This document shows, in pieces, positions 36,605-43,575 of a stretch of 64,000 nt of DNA; position 1 is the first letter of the stretch; each line of letters begins with the position of its first letter. A model generated the notes under the pieces. The model did no database searches. It was not told where the DNA came from and saw only the letters and a program-made list of their open reading frames with translations. This DNA comes from Confluentibacter citreus. GTDB taxonomy: Bacteria > Bacteroidota > Bacteroidia > Flavobacteriales > Flavobacteriaceae. Both the position numbers and the translations under genes were made by a program. Location of the stretch: positions 186,001-250,000 of the forward strand of contig NZ_NIXN01000002.1 in assembly GCF_002807055.1 (NCBI RefSeq), read 5' to 3'.

Positions 36605-37267
36605 ATGAGTATATCTAAGTATATAGAGCATACGCTTTTGAAATCCACAGCTACAGAACGAGAGATTATTAATCTTTGCCAAGAAGCCATCGAAAATAAT
36701 TTTTATGCTGTTTGCGTAAACAGTTGCTATGTCGCATTAGCCAAACAATTATTGCATGATACAAATGTTAAAGTTTGTTCTGTTATTGGATTTCCCTTAG
36801 GAGGTATGTCTACTGACGCTAAAGTATTTGAAGCAAAAAAAGCCGTAGAAGATGGCGCCGATGAAATTGATATGGTGATTAATTTAGGCTTCCTTAAAAG
36901 CAAAAATTATGTACTGGTATTCAAAGATATCAGAGATGTAAAATTAGCCATTGGAAGAACACCTTTGAAAGTGATTATAGAGATTTCTGAATTAAATAAA
37001 AATGAGGTCATTAAGGCTTGCGAAATATGCATGGATGCTAAAGCCGAATTCATAAAAACATCCACAGGATATTCTAAAAGTGGTGCCACATTAACCGCTG
37101 TTAAAATCATCAAGAAAACCGTACGTGATAATGCTAAAATTAAAGCTTCTGGTGGTATTAAAGATTACGATACTGCTGTAAAGTATATTGAAGCCGGCGC
37201 GGATAGAATTGGAACATCTTCTGGTGTTGACATTCTAAATATGACCATGACAACAAGCATATATTAA
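36605..37267 (+). CDS. deoC: Deoxyribose-phosphate aldolase
   Basis: A 220-residue class I aldolase that splits 2-deoxyribose-5-phosphate into glyceraldehyde-3-phosphate and acetaldehyde in nucleoside salvage. The Schiff-base lysine is K151 in EFIKTSTGYS, and the second active lysine is K180 in KASGGIKDY. Other landmarks are VCSVIGFPLGG, EIDMVINLG and GADRIGTSSG. It stands alone with no other deo genes. Its stop codon TAA (37265-37267) overlaps that of the convergent pxpC gene: the four bases TTAA serve as the end of both genes. Confidence 0.97.
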   Translation: MSISKYIEHTLLKSTATEREIINLCQEAIENNFYAVCVNSCYVALAKQLLHDTNVKVCSVIGFPLGGMSTDAKVFEAKKAVEDGADEIDMVINLGFLKSKNYVLVFKDIRDVKLAIGRTPLKVIIEISELNKNEVIKACEICMDAKAEFIKTSTGYSKSGATLTAVKIIKKTVRDNAKIKASGGIKDYDTAVKYIEAGADRIGTSSGVDILNMTMTTSIY

Positions 37268-38109
37268 ACGAGTTTAAAACTTACTTTATTTCCCATAAAT
37301 TTTTGTGCCATGATATTCATGGCACTTTCTTTTAATTGCAGCACCCTAGGATAACCACCTGTGGTTTGGCAATCGCGCATTAAAACAATAAGCTTCCCAG
37401 AAGGTGTTAATTGCACGGTTCCCGGAAGCACCAAAGAGGTAATTATGGCGTCCAAAGTATTTTCCAAAGGTTGCTCTAATTGGTACGCCATACGGTTGTT
37501 ATCTTTAGAAATACTGAATTCTTGGGTCAATAATATATGCTGTTGGTTTTTTGAAAGTTTGTCGAACTCCGGACCTTTAAAAACCTCAATGTTTTTTGAT
37601 TGCAAATACTTATAATTCATTTTAATAGAAGCATTTTTTTTAACTAATGCTTCAATATAATTATCGATCGGTATTTCATCACCTTTGGCAATAAAATACT
37701 GTTCGGTTACGCCTTTAAACATACTCCTACTTCCCATCACACTATCCGTTTTAAACCCACCTGAAACCGAGAGATAACCTCTGAAACCATTCTTCAGTTT
37801 TCCAAAAGATAAGACTGCATTTTTAGCAACGTGAATGGCTCTATTATTTTGAATAGGAACATTGTTGAGCATGGGCGACATATCCGCACCAGACAAGCAA
37901 ATGATGGTCTCACAATCAAATTGCAAGGTTGGCCCTGTCATCGTCATTTCCATAACAGCAGCATTTTCATCATTCCCTAGCACCATATTAGCCATAGAAG
38001 CCGCATAAATGTCCATCACGCCAGAATATGGCACGCCATACGCTTGGAATCCGAAACGCCCAGCATCTTGAATGGTTGAATAAAACCCAGGCTTTAAAAT
38101 TTTAATCAT
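37264..38109 (-). CDS. pxpC: 5-oxoprolinase subunit PxpC
   Basis: A 281-residue subunit of the bacterial ATP-dependent 5-oxoprolinase PxpABC, which opens 5-oxoproline to glutamate. The start at 38109 (MIKILKPGFYSTIQDAGRFG) overlaps the pxpB stop by eight bases, giving coupled translation. Family signatures are GFYSTIQDAGRFGFQAYGVPYSGVMD, ENAAVMEMTMTGPTL and, near the end, LVLPGTVQLTPSGKLIVLMRDCQTTGGYPR. These match the biotin-dependent carboxyltransferase/AHS2-like domain. It is the last gene of a DUF2891-pxpA-pxpB-pxpC operon. The product is cytoplasmic. Confidence 0.96.
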   Translation of the reverse strand: MIKILKPGFYSTIQDAGRFGFQAYGVPYSGVMDIYAASMANMVLGNDENAAVMEMTMTGPTLQFDCETIICLSGADMSPMLNNVPIQNNRAIHVAKNAVLSFGKLKNGFRGYLSVSGGFKTDSVMGSRSMFKGVTEQYFIAKGDEIPIDNYIEALVKKNASIKMNYKYLQSKNIEVFKGPEFDKLSKNQQHILLTQEFSISKDNNRMAYQLEQPLENTLDAIITSLVLPGTVQLTPSGKLIVLMRDCQTTGGYPRVLQLKESAMNIMAQKFMGNKVSFKLV

Positions 38110-38833
38110 GAATAACCTCACTTTCCAATTGGTAAACACCTGCTACCGATAACATTTTAATGTCGTTATACTCATTCATTGATATAGAATGGAAACTAAT
38201 TTTATCACCCGCATTGACAAAACACGGTGGATTGGTTTTAGGATTAAAAAACGCGACGGGCGAATTCCCAATGATGTTCCAACCACCAGGACTTTCTATG
38301 GGATACACTCCCGTTTGATAGCCACCAATGGCAACCGCTCCTTTTTCAATTTTTAATCTCGGTGTCGATTTTCTAGGAACATGAAGCGTTTCATCCAAGC
38401 CTCCCAAGTATAAAAATCCGGGTAAAAACCCAATAAAATAAACGGTATAAATCGTTTGGGAATGCCGTTTAATTATGTCGGCTTTTGAAAGCTTTTTTTC
38501 CATTGAAATGGCTTCCAAATCAATCCCAAAACTTGCATCATAGCACACTGGGATTTTCCATAATCTTGACAGAATGACAGGTTCAGAATCTGAAGAATTA
38601 TACATGTTTTTCAACAGAATTATCTCATTTTCAAAATTCCTACAAACAGCATTGTAAATTATTAATAACGAGTTATATGCGGATTTTAATTCAACAATAG
38701 ATTTAATATTATTCTCTTGAATAGTGGTTTTGAATCTTATGATATCCTTTAATATAAGCGCATCTATTTTTGCTGGCCATTCTACTAAAATAGCACGCTC
38801 TCCAAAGGCTTTATATGTTAGGTTAAATATCAT
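38102..38833 (-). CDS. pxpB: 5-oxoprolinase subunit PxpB
   Basis: A 243-residue AHS1/KipI-type subunit of the PxpABC 5-oxoprolinase. Recognisable blocks are YKAFGERAILVEWP at the N terminus, PVCYDASFGIDLE, YFIGFLPGFLYLGGLDETLHVPRKSTPRL, VAIGGYQTGVYPIESPGGWNIIG and NAGDKISFHSI. The F.GF.PGF.YLGGL and PGGW.IIG motifs are diagnostic. It begins five bases after pxpA and overlaps pxpC by eight bases. KipI-like proteins were first described as kinase inhibitors in Bacillus, but the full A-B-C set here points to 5-oxoproline metabolism. Confidence 0.96.
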   Translation of the reverse strand: MIFNLTYKAFGERAILVEWPAKIDALILKDIIRFKTTIQENNIKSIVELKSAYNSLLIIYNAVCRNFENEIILLKNMYNSSDSEPVILSRLWKIPVCYDASFGIDLEAISMEKKLSKADIIKRHSQTIYTVYFIGFLPGFLYLGGLDETLHVPRKSTPRLKIEKGAVAIGGYQTGVYPIESPGGWNIIGNSPVAFFNPKTNPPCFVNAGDKISFHSISMNEYNDIKMLSVAGVYQLESEVIHD

Positions 38834-38838
38834 TTATT

Positions 38839-39576
38839 TTATAAAATGTCTATGCGTTTTTCTTCCAAATATTGTCTCAAATTTTTAAGCAAATTTATAG
38901 CATCTGGATGGTCTCCATGCACGCAGCAGGTCTCCGCTTTAATGGTCACCTCTTCCCCTCTCAGGGTTTTTACTTTTTGGTTTACCACCATGTTGTAGAC
39001 ATGTTCAACCAACATCTTGGGGTCGTGGATTAAAGCATTTTTTTCTTTACGGGATACCAATGTTAAATCGGCGTTATAATGTCTATCCGCAAAAACTTCA
39101 TACACTATGGGGATGTTATTTTGGATTGCTAAGTCGGCTATCACGGATTTATAAGGCACGTATAATTTAATGGGAAGCACAAACCGTTTCATAACTTCAA
39201 TGACCACCATCGCTGTTTTTTCATCAATAGCAGCCATGTTATAAAGTGCGCCATGTGGCTTCACATGATTTAGATTTGCTTGTTCATCTCGTAGTATATG
39301 CTCTAAACTTTCAATCTGGTTTTTTATAGACACGAACAATGCCGCACAAGAAAGATCCATTTTTTCCCTTCCAAAGTTCTTGGTATCTGGAAAGGACGGA
39401 TGTGCACCGATTTTAACGCCATACTGTTTTGCCAATGTCACCACAGTCCGCATGGTTTCAGGCGTGCCGGCATGACCGCCACAGGCAATGTTACACGACG
39501 ATAAATAAGGCATTAATGCTGGCTCGTTACCAACTCCTTCACCAACATCGGCATTTATGTCAATTGTATATGGCAT
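38839..39576 (-). CDS. pxpA: 5-oxoprolinase subunit PxpA (LamB/YcsF family)
   Basis: A 245-residue LamB/YcsF-fold subunit of the PxpABC complex. The hallmarks are DINADVGEGVGNEPALMPYLSSCNIACGGHAG, GAHPSFPDTKNFGREKMDLS, HVKPHGALYNMA, EVFADRHYN and CCVHGDHPDA. The histidine and aspartate clusters likely form a metal or substrate site. It starts 13 bases after the DUF2891 lipoprotein gene and is followed by pxpB and pxpC, so the four genes make one operon. 5-oxoproline would come from spontaneous glutamine cyclisation, protein turnover or GGCT-type enzymes. Confidence 0.97.
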   Translation of the reverse strand: MPYTIDINADVGEGVGNEPALMPYLSSCNIACGGHAGTPETMRTVVTLAKQYGVKIGAHPSFPDTKNFGREKMDLSCAALFVSIKNQIESLEHILRDEQANLNHVKPHGALYNMAAIDEKTAMVVIEVMKRFVLPIKLYVPYKSVIADLAIQNNIPIVYEVFADRHYNADLTLVSRKEKNALIHDPKMLVEHVYNMVVNQKVKTLRGEEVTIKAETCCVHGDHPDAINLLKNLRQYLEEKRIDIL

Positions 39577-39589
39577 CTTGCCAATATAA

Positions 39590-40693
39590 CTATTCTGAAA
39601 TAGAATTCAAAGCATATAGCGCAAAACTACCTAACCAATGCCCACCTTCATAGTTTCCATCTACAATACTAGGTAAGGAATAATTGATATGCTGATTGGC
39701 TATATTTTTAAGATGTGCGTACTCCTGCAAGTCTTCTGCGATGGTATTTAAACTCCAAGCCCTAGAGAAATTCACACCATCTAAATGCACCAAATGACCA
39801 TCGGTCCTGTCTGATACTATGCCTGGTTCTAAGGTAAAATGTTCCTCTTTTAACTGTGGTAAGAATGCCTCCAACCACGTTTTGAAATCTTCTTTAGCAA
39901 GCACACGTTTCATTAAAGCGGCTTCTTCTAAACACGGTGATAAAAAATCGGTGCCGCTGGGCTCCCATGTCATCGGACATTCTTTGTCATTCAAATAAAA
40001 ATCTTTGGCGCGCTGTTCGATAGCAGATTTCAGAACCGTATTATTTAAAGTATTAGCATAATCCCAAGCAAAACTCAATCCGAATGCCGTATTGGTATGT
40101 TCGCCAACCCGAATGGGATAATTTAATTTTGGCAGAAACTCGATGTATTTACCAACGATTAAATCTGTTAAAGGTTGTAGGTTTTGTTCCAAAACTCTCG
40201 CCGTGTCGTTATCCCAAGTATGTAATTCCTCCGCTAGTTTTAGCAACCACGCCCAACCATACGTACGTTCGTATGATTTATTATGTTCCCCAAAAAAGTA
40301 AGCGACTTCGGTTTTAATATTTGCTTCGGACATATTTTGAAGTAATTTTTGTTTTATGTCCTCAGCATTATCTATGTCTGGAAACTGCTTTAACAGACTC
40401 ACCAAGGTCCAATGGCCGTGTACGGACGAATGCCAATCGAAACACCCATAAAACGCGGGGTGCAACACTTTTGGTGATTTTAAATCGGCATCGCCTCCCA
40501 AGGTTTGCGATAACCTGTTTGGATATTCGGTATCCATACAATGCAAAGGCAATTGCGCTAACCTATTCGCTTCTTGCAGATTTAAAACGGGTGTTTTTTC
40601 TTGTTTGATGTCTGGCTTGATTGGCGGGGTTTCCTTTTGTGACTTATTGCAACCAAACATCAAAACACATAATAAAAGCGAGTAATATTTCAT
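39590..40693 (-). CDS. DUF2891-family lipoprotein
   Basis: A 367-residue lipoprotein with the signal ending at LMFGC (Cys15). The mature part has the DUF2891 signature HPAFYGCFDWHSSVHGHW near residue 80, followed by an all-helical alpha/alpha-barrel-like body with HGHWTLVSLLKQFPD, YGWAWLLKL, EHTNTAFGLSFAWDYA and GTDFLSPCLEEAALM. The fold resembles (alpha/alpha)6 glycosidases or epimerases, and conserved His, Trp and Glu suggest an enzyme of unknown substrate. It is the first gene of the 5-oxoprolinase operon, 13 bases before pxpA, which suggests a role in supplying or handling a pyroglutamyl compound outside the cytoplasm; this link is inference. Confidence 0.9.
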   Translation of the reverse strand: MKYYSLLLCVLMFGCNKSQKETPPIKPDIKQEKTPVLNLQEANRLAQLPLHCMDTEYPNRLSQTLGGDADLKSPKVLHPAFYGCFDWHSSVHGHWTLVSLLKQFPDIDNAEDIKQKLLQNMSEANIKTEVAYFFGEHNKSYERTYGWAWLLKLAEELHTWDNDTARVLEQNLQPLTDLIVGKYIEFLPKLNYPIRVGEHTNTAFGLSFAWDYANTLNNTVLKSAIEQRAKDFYLNDKECPMTWEPSGTDFLSPCLEEAALMKRVLAKEDFKTWLEAFLPQLKEEHFTLEPGIVSDRTDGHLVHLDGVNFSRAWSLNTIAEDLQEYAHLKNIANQHINYSLPSIVDGNYEGGHWLGSFALYALNSISE

Positions 40694-40774
40694 AAAAGAT
40701 TAAAAATTTATCTGAAGTCTAAAAATCAACTCTCTAATTTATGCAAAAAATAACAGCCACGAATATTAAAACAA

Positions 40775-40805
40775 AAAGTCTTTAACAACACGCGTTAAAG
40801 ACTTT
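40775..40805 (-). terminator. Terminator beyond the secreted DinB-like gene and its repeats
   Basis: Perfect 12-bp stem AAAGTCTTTAAC / GTTAAAGACTTT with a 7-base loop, followed by TT and further T on the minus strand. It lies after the family B repeats downstream of the gene at 41178. Confidence 0.75.
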
Positions 40806-40861
40806 GCTTATTACTTATAAAAACGTTAGTTATATTTTCTATTGAGAAGTTTGATTTTATG

Positions 40862-41178
40862 GCTTCTCGATACAATTTTTATTCCGTTTTACTGCACAAA
40901 AAACACTCGAGGCTACGACATTTAACGGCATATTATTTTGCGGTTGGTTTGTCAGTTCGAGTGAAATAGTGAGGCACGAGCTATTTTGTATCGAGAACTT
41001 TTGTTCAACGAGCTTCTCGATACAATTTTCTCATGCTTCGAAAATCACTCGAAGTGACATTTAGATTGTTAATTGTATTTTTAGTTAGTTAGTTAGTTAG
41101 CCTGTCAGTTCGAGTGAAATTCTTTTTCAGAATTTTGTATCGAGAACTTTTGTTCAACGAGCTTCTCGATACAATTTT
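40862..41178. repeat. Family B repeats (GTCAGTTCGAGTG...GTATCGAGAA/TTCTCGATAC)
   Basis: Three units are present: a degenerate one (40862-40920) and two good ones (40951-41058 and 41104-41178). A 47-base segment is identical at 40983-41029 and 41132-41178 and contains the 10-bp stem GTATCGAGAA / TTCTCGATAC. Five TTAG tandem units separate the copies (41081-41100). The last copy reaches the stop codon of the gene at 41178. Confidence 0.88.
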
Positions 41179-41690
41179 TAATTACTCCAAGGTGGTGTAA
41201 TGCCATTAGCCCGGGCATAAGCAATTAGTTGCCCTTTATGCTCACCAGTATGCTCTAAAACAACCATCATGGTCGCTACGGTAGTTAACTTGTTAAATCC
41301 TAAATCAATTTCTTTACTAAAATCATCCGATTTTGTTGCCCCTATCTTCTCAATTGCATATGCAAATGATTTATTTAAGGCATCTAAAATCTGCTGTTTC
41401 CCTTTTATTTTTTCCATACCTGCCATATCAACATCGCTCGGAATTGGAAACCCAAGTTTAGACACTAAAAAATAGTTTGCCGCTGCGGTATGTAAAATTA
41501 CTTCACCTACCGAACGAACGCCTTCTGCTGGTCGCCAGTCGTACTGTTCTTCTGTAAACGCATTTGCCAACGTACTGATTTGATTTTGATTATGACTCAA
41601 AAGTCCGTTCACACTCGTTTGCACCACGTTGTCTTGCGCCGAAATTAAAAGGGTACTCATTAATAAAAAAAAGGATACTAGATGTTTCAT
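41178..41690 (-). CDS. Secreted DinB-family protein
   Basis: A 170-residue DinB/DUF664-like four-helix protein with a Sec signal (about residues 1-18, ending LLISAQ), unlike the cytoplasmic DinB protein at 9722. Metal-ligand histidines are expected at VGEVILHTAAANYF (about residue 68) and VVLEHTGEHKGQLIAYAR near the end, both visible. The substrate is unknown; export suggests a periplasmic metal-dependent hydrolase or transferase. Its stop codon lies exactly at the edge of a 47-base repeat copy. Confidence 0.88.
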   Translation of the reverse strand: MKHLVSFFLLMSTLLISAQDNVVQTSVNGLLSHNQNQISTLANAFTEEQYDWRPAEGVRSVGEVILHTAAANYFLVSKLGFPIPSDVDMAGMEKIKGKQQILDALNKSFAYAIEKIGATKSDDFSKEIDLGFNKLTTVATMMVVLEHTGEHKGQLIAYARANGITPPWSN

Positions 41691-41750
41691 ATTATTGTGG
41701 ATTAAGGTTATTGAATTATTATTGTCTCTAATACTCCAAATTGATTACAT

Positions 41751-41826
41751 GCTTCTCGATAAAATTTTCTCATACTTCGAATCCCGATAGCTATCGGGAG
41801 CGCCACAAGCGAATTGTATCGAGAAC
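41751..41826. repeat. Composite repeat: family C palindrome inside a family B hairpin
   Basis: Outer arms GCTTCTCGATAAAATT and AATTGTATCGAGAAC (family B) enclose a perfect 18-base palindrome TCCCGATAGCTATCGGGA at 41782-41799 (family C). This looks like insertion of one repeat type into another. The unit lies between two minus-strand genes. Confidence 0.85.
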
Positions 41827-41841
41827 CAGTTTAAAATAAAA

Positions 41842-42555
41842 TTACTTTTCTCTAATGCTCCAAACCTCATGAATGGGATCACCAGCACTAGAAAGTCCCT
41901 TGTGATGCCATTTACCATTTACTAACTCATAATCGAATGGCAAACTCGCACCAACCCTAGAGTTATCCCTTGAAAAGAATTCAATGTTTTCGGTATATTT
42001 TCCATCTACAGTGGTGTATGTGCCACCACCAGTTCCAGAAAACTGCTTTGTTTCGGTGTTATAGGCAATCCATTGAAATCGGGTTCCAGATAGTATTTTC
42101 ATGGTTTTTCTTGGGCCACTGGTATCTCGGGTTTCTTCTTTACCATCTCTCATGCGTCCAGACATGAGCCACGCGCCTTGTAACGCCCCAGGTGTGCCAT
42201 CATCAATGCGTTTCATTTCCATATTTTCACCAACAATGGAAAACACTTTTCCATCATTAGTTACTTTAAAACTCACTTCACTCCCAACCCGCTCTGGGTT
42301 ATCGGTATCAAACTCCACTTTTTCGGTCATGGTATCGCCTTCCAGTTTCCAAGTACCACCATTCGCAGCCATAAACCGACCTGTTTCTGCTTCATAGGTT
42401 GTTATTACTTGGTAGCCATCAGCAAATATCACAACGCTTTTTAGTTTTTCGCCCAACGGAGTGGTATGGTACATTTCCCAAGCCCCAATAAAACTTTGTG
42501 CTTTAACGGATACGGACAATAATGTACAAACCAGTAAAATAAATATCTTTTTCAT
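41842..42555 (-). CDS. Secreted protein with two tandem lipocalin-like domains
   Basis: A 237-residue exported protein with a signal peptide of about 19 residues (ending VKAQ). The mature part is an internal duplication of about 105 residues. The first copy starts FIGAWEMYHTTPLGEKLKSVVIF with TGRFMAANGGTWKLEGD, EKVEFDTDNPERVGSEVSF and GKVFSIVGENMEMKRI; the second repeats LQGAWLMSGRMRDG, KQFSGTGGGTYTTVDGKYTENIEFFSRDNSRVGASLPFDY and KWHHKGL. Each half looks like a small lipocalin/DUF4488-type beta barrel. Ligand and role are unknown. Such proteins are found in Bacteroidetes secretomes in my recollection. Confidence 0.8.
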   Translation of the reverse strand: MKKIFILLVCTLLSVSVKAQSFIGAWEMYHTTPLGEKLKSVVIFADGYQVITTYEAETGRFMAANGGTWKLEGDTMTEKVEFDTDNPERVGSEVSFKVTNDGKVFSIVGENMEMKRIDDGTPGALQGAWLMSGRMRDGKEETRDTSGPRKTMKILSGTRFQWIAYNTETKQFSGTGGGTYTTVDGKYTENIEFFSRDNSRVGASLPFDYELVNGKWHHKGLSSAGDPIHEVWSIREK

Positions 42556-42631
42556 GTGTAAATAGTTTATGATGAATTGTTTAGTGCTAAAATAGAGTTT
42601 TTTTTGGTTAGAGTAATTAAAAAATCCACTA

Positions 42632-42655
42632 AGCAGAGCTTAGCGGTAGCGGGGG
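42632..42655. repeat. D-type short repeat, copy 1
   Basis: AGCAGAGCTTAGCGGTAGCGGGGG is closely related to the sequence at 44901-44928. The two lie in direct orientation and bracket the small membrane protein and esterase genes. Confidence 0.6.
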
Positions 42656-42962
42656 ATTAAAAGATAAAAAAAGCGAAGTCAAAGAGGAATATCAACATAT
42701 AGATGTGAATAAATAAAATTATATATAGTAAAAAATATAAAAGAGAAATTGTAAATTTGAATATCGAATTAATACTTCAAATATTAGATTTGGCAAACTA
42801 CCTAATAACAGGTGGCTTATTTTTATACCCTTTTTTAAAAAAATCTAATTTTCTCCTTAAGCTAAATTATACTAAAAAAAAAAATCTATTAATGTAGGAA
42901 ATTTACAGTCGTAACGATTATTTAATACAGTATTTTCTTATATTTATAAATATATCACCACT

Positions 42963-42983
42963 GCGCAAAGTCTCCCGACTTTG
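42963..42983. repeat. E-type short repeat, copy 1
   Basis: GCGCAAAGTCTCCCGACTTTG, an imperfect palindrome (CAAAGTC/GACTTTG), matches 43384-43404 at 18 of 21 positions in the same orientation. It ends 17 bases before the stop of the small membrane gene. Confidence 0.65.
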
Positions 42984-43000
42984 AAGAGCTGGAAAATTTA

Positions 43001-43345
43001 TTAGTTAGCCAATTTTTCAAAAACAATACTTAATATAGTCAATGCAGCTATTAAAATTATAAGTAAGCACCCTATTTTCTCACTTAAACTAGTTTTATTG
43101 TTATTAATTTGACTTGATTTCTCGTATTCTGGAACTAATTTTTTTCTGTCACCAGAAATACTGTTAGATATCAAATAAGCTAAACCAATTGTTATGAACT
43201 GAATAATCATTAATCTTGAGGTGAAAACCATTATCACAGTAAATATTAAAAATAACACGGTTGCTGTATTTCTTGCCGATTTCCCAAAAAAACCACAAAT
43301 TATGATAATCAATAAAATCCCAATTTGAAAACTAAGCACTTCCAT
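43001..43345 (-). CDS. Small membrane protein of unknown function
   Basis: A 114-residue protein with about four hydrophobic segments: residues 5-18 (SFQIGILLIIIICGFF), 27-42 (TATVLFLIFTVIMVF), 45-60 (LMIIQFITIGLAYLI) and 90-108 (IGCLLIILIAALTILSIVF). A polar basic/serine-rich loop lies between the third and fourth. No family is recognised. It is bounded by two direct copies of a 21-base repeat, 17 bases beyond its stop and 38 bases before its start, as in a one-gene cassette. The DNA is very AT-rich compared with core genes. Confidence 0.65.
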   Translation of the reverse strand: MEVLSFQIGILLIIIICGFFGKSARNTATVLFLIFTVIMVFTSRLMIIQFITIGLAYLISNSISGDRKKLVPEYEKSSQINNNKTSLSEKIGCLLIILIAALTILSIVFEKLAN

Positions 43346-43383
43346 CTTATATTAAAAAAACAATAATGATTATTTGAACCGCC

Positions 43384-43404
43384 GCGCAAAGTACCTCGAC
43401 TTTG
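43384..43404. repeat. E-type short repeat, copy 2
   Basis: GCGCAAAGTACCTCGACTTTG, a direct repeat of 42963-42983; together they flank the small membrane gene. Confidence 0.65.
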
Positions 43405-43439
43405 AGCCCTCTATATCATACACAACCAATCCTTATCCT

Positions 43440-43553
43440 TTAATATTGATTGTATTTGGTTATCGATGAACTATTTAACACATCTACAATTGGATTATCC
43501 ACAATTTCAACATCAATAATCCCTTCGTTGTTCACATAATTGCTCTCAGTTCC
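43440..43553 (-). pseudogene. Probable 3' remnant of a protein gene
   Basis: On the minus strand 37 codons are open without a start codon, ending in TAA. The peptide contains ESNYVNNEGIIDVEIVDNP and VDVLNSSSITKYNQY, with codon-like composition rather than low complexity. It begins 22 bases after the esterase stop codon and is followed by the E-type repeat. It looks like the tail of a gene whose upstream part was lost or replaced. Chance openness cannot be excluded. Confidence 0.35.
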
Positions 43554-43575
43554 TTAATTTATATTCCTAATTTTT

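Larger units (their letters stand above)
42556..43000. other. Very AT-rich intergenic stretch with short repeats
   Basis: No secure gene. It contains the D-type repeat at 42632-42655 and the E-type repeat at 42963-42983. A plus-strand frame from TTG 42757 to 42897 would encode 46 residues with a hydrophobic ILDLANYLITGGLFLYPF segment and could be a small membrane peptide or a remnant, but it lacks an ATG and is not supported further. Confidence 0.45.

Noticed and set aside
42757-42897. Plus-strand 46-residue frame with a hydrophobic core and TTG start
   Set aside because: No ATG, very AT-rich surroundings and no supporting signals; noted only in the intergenic entry.
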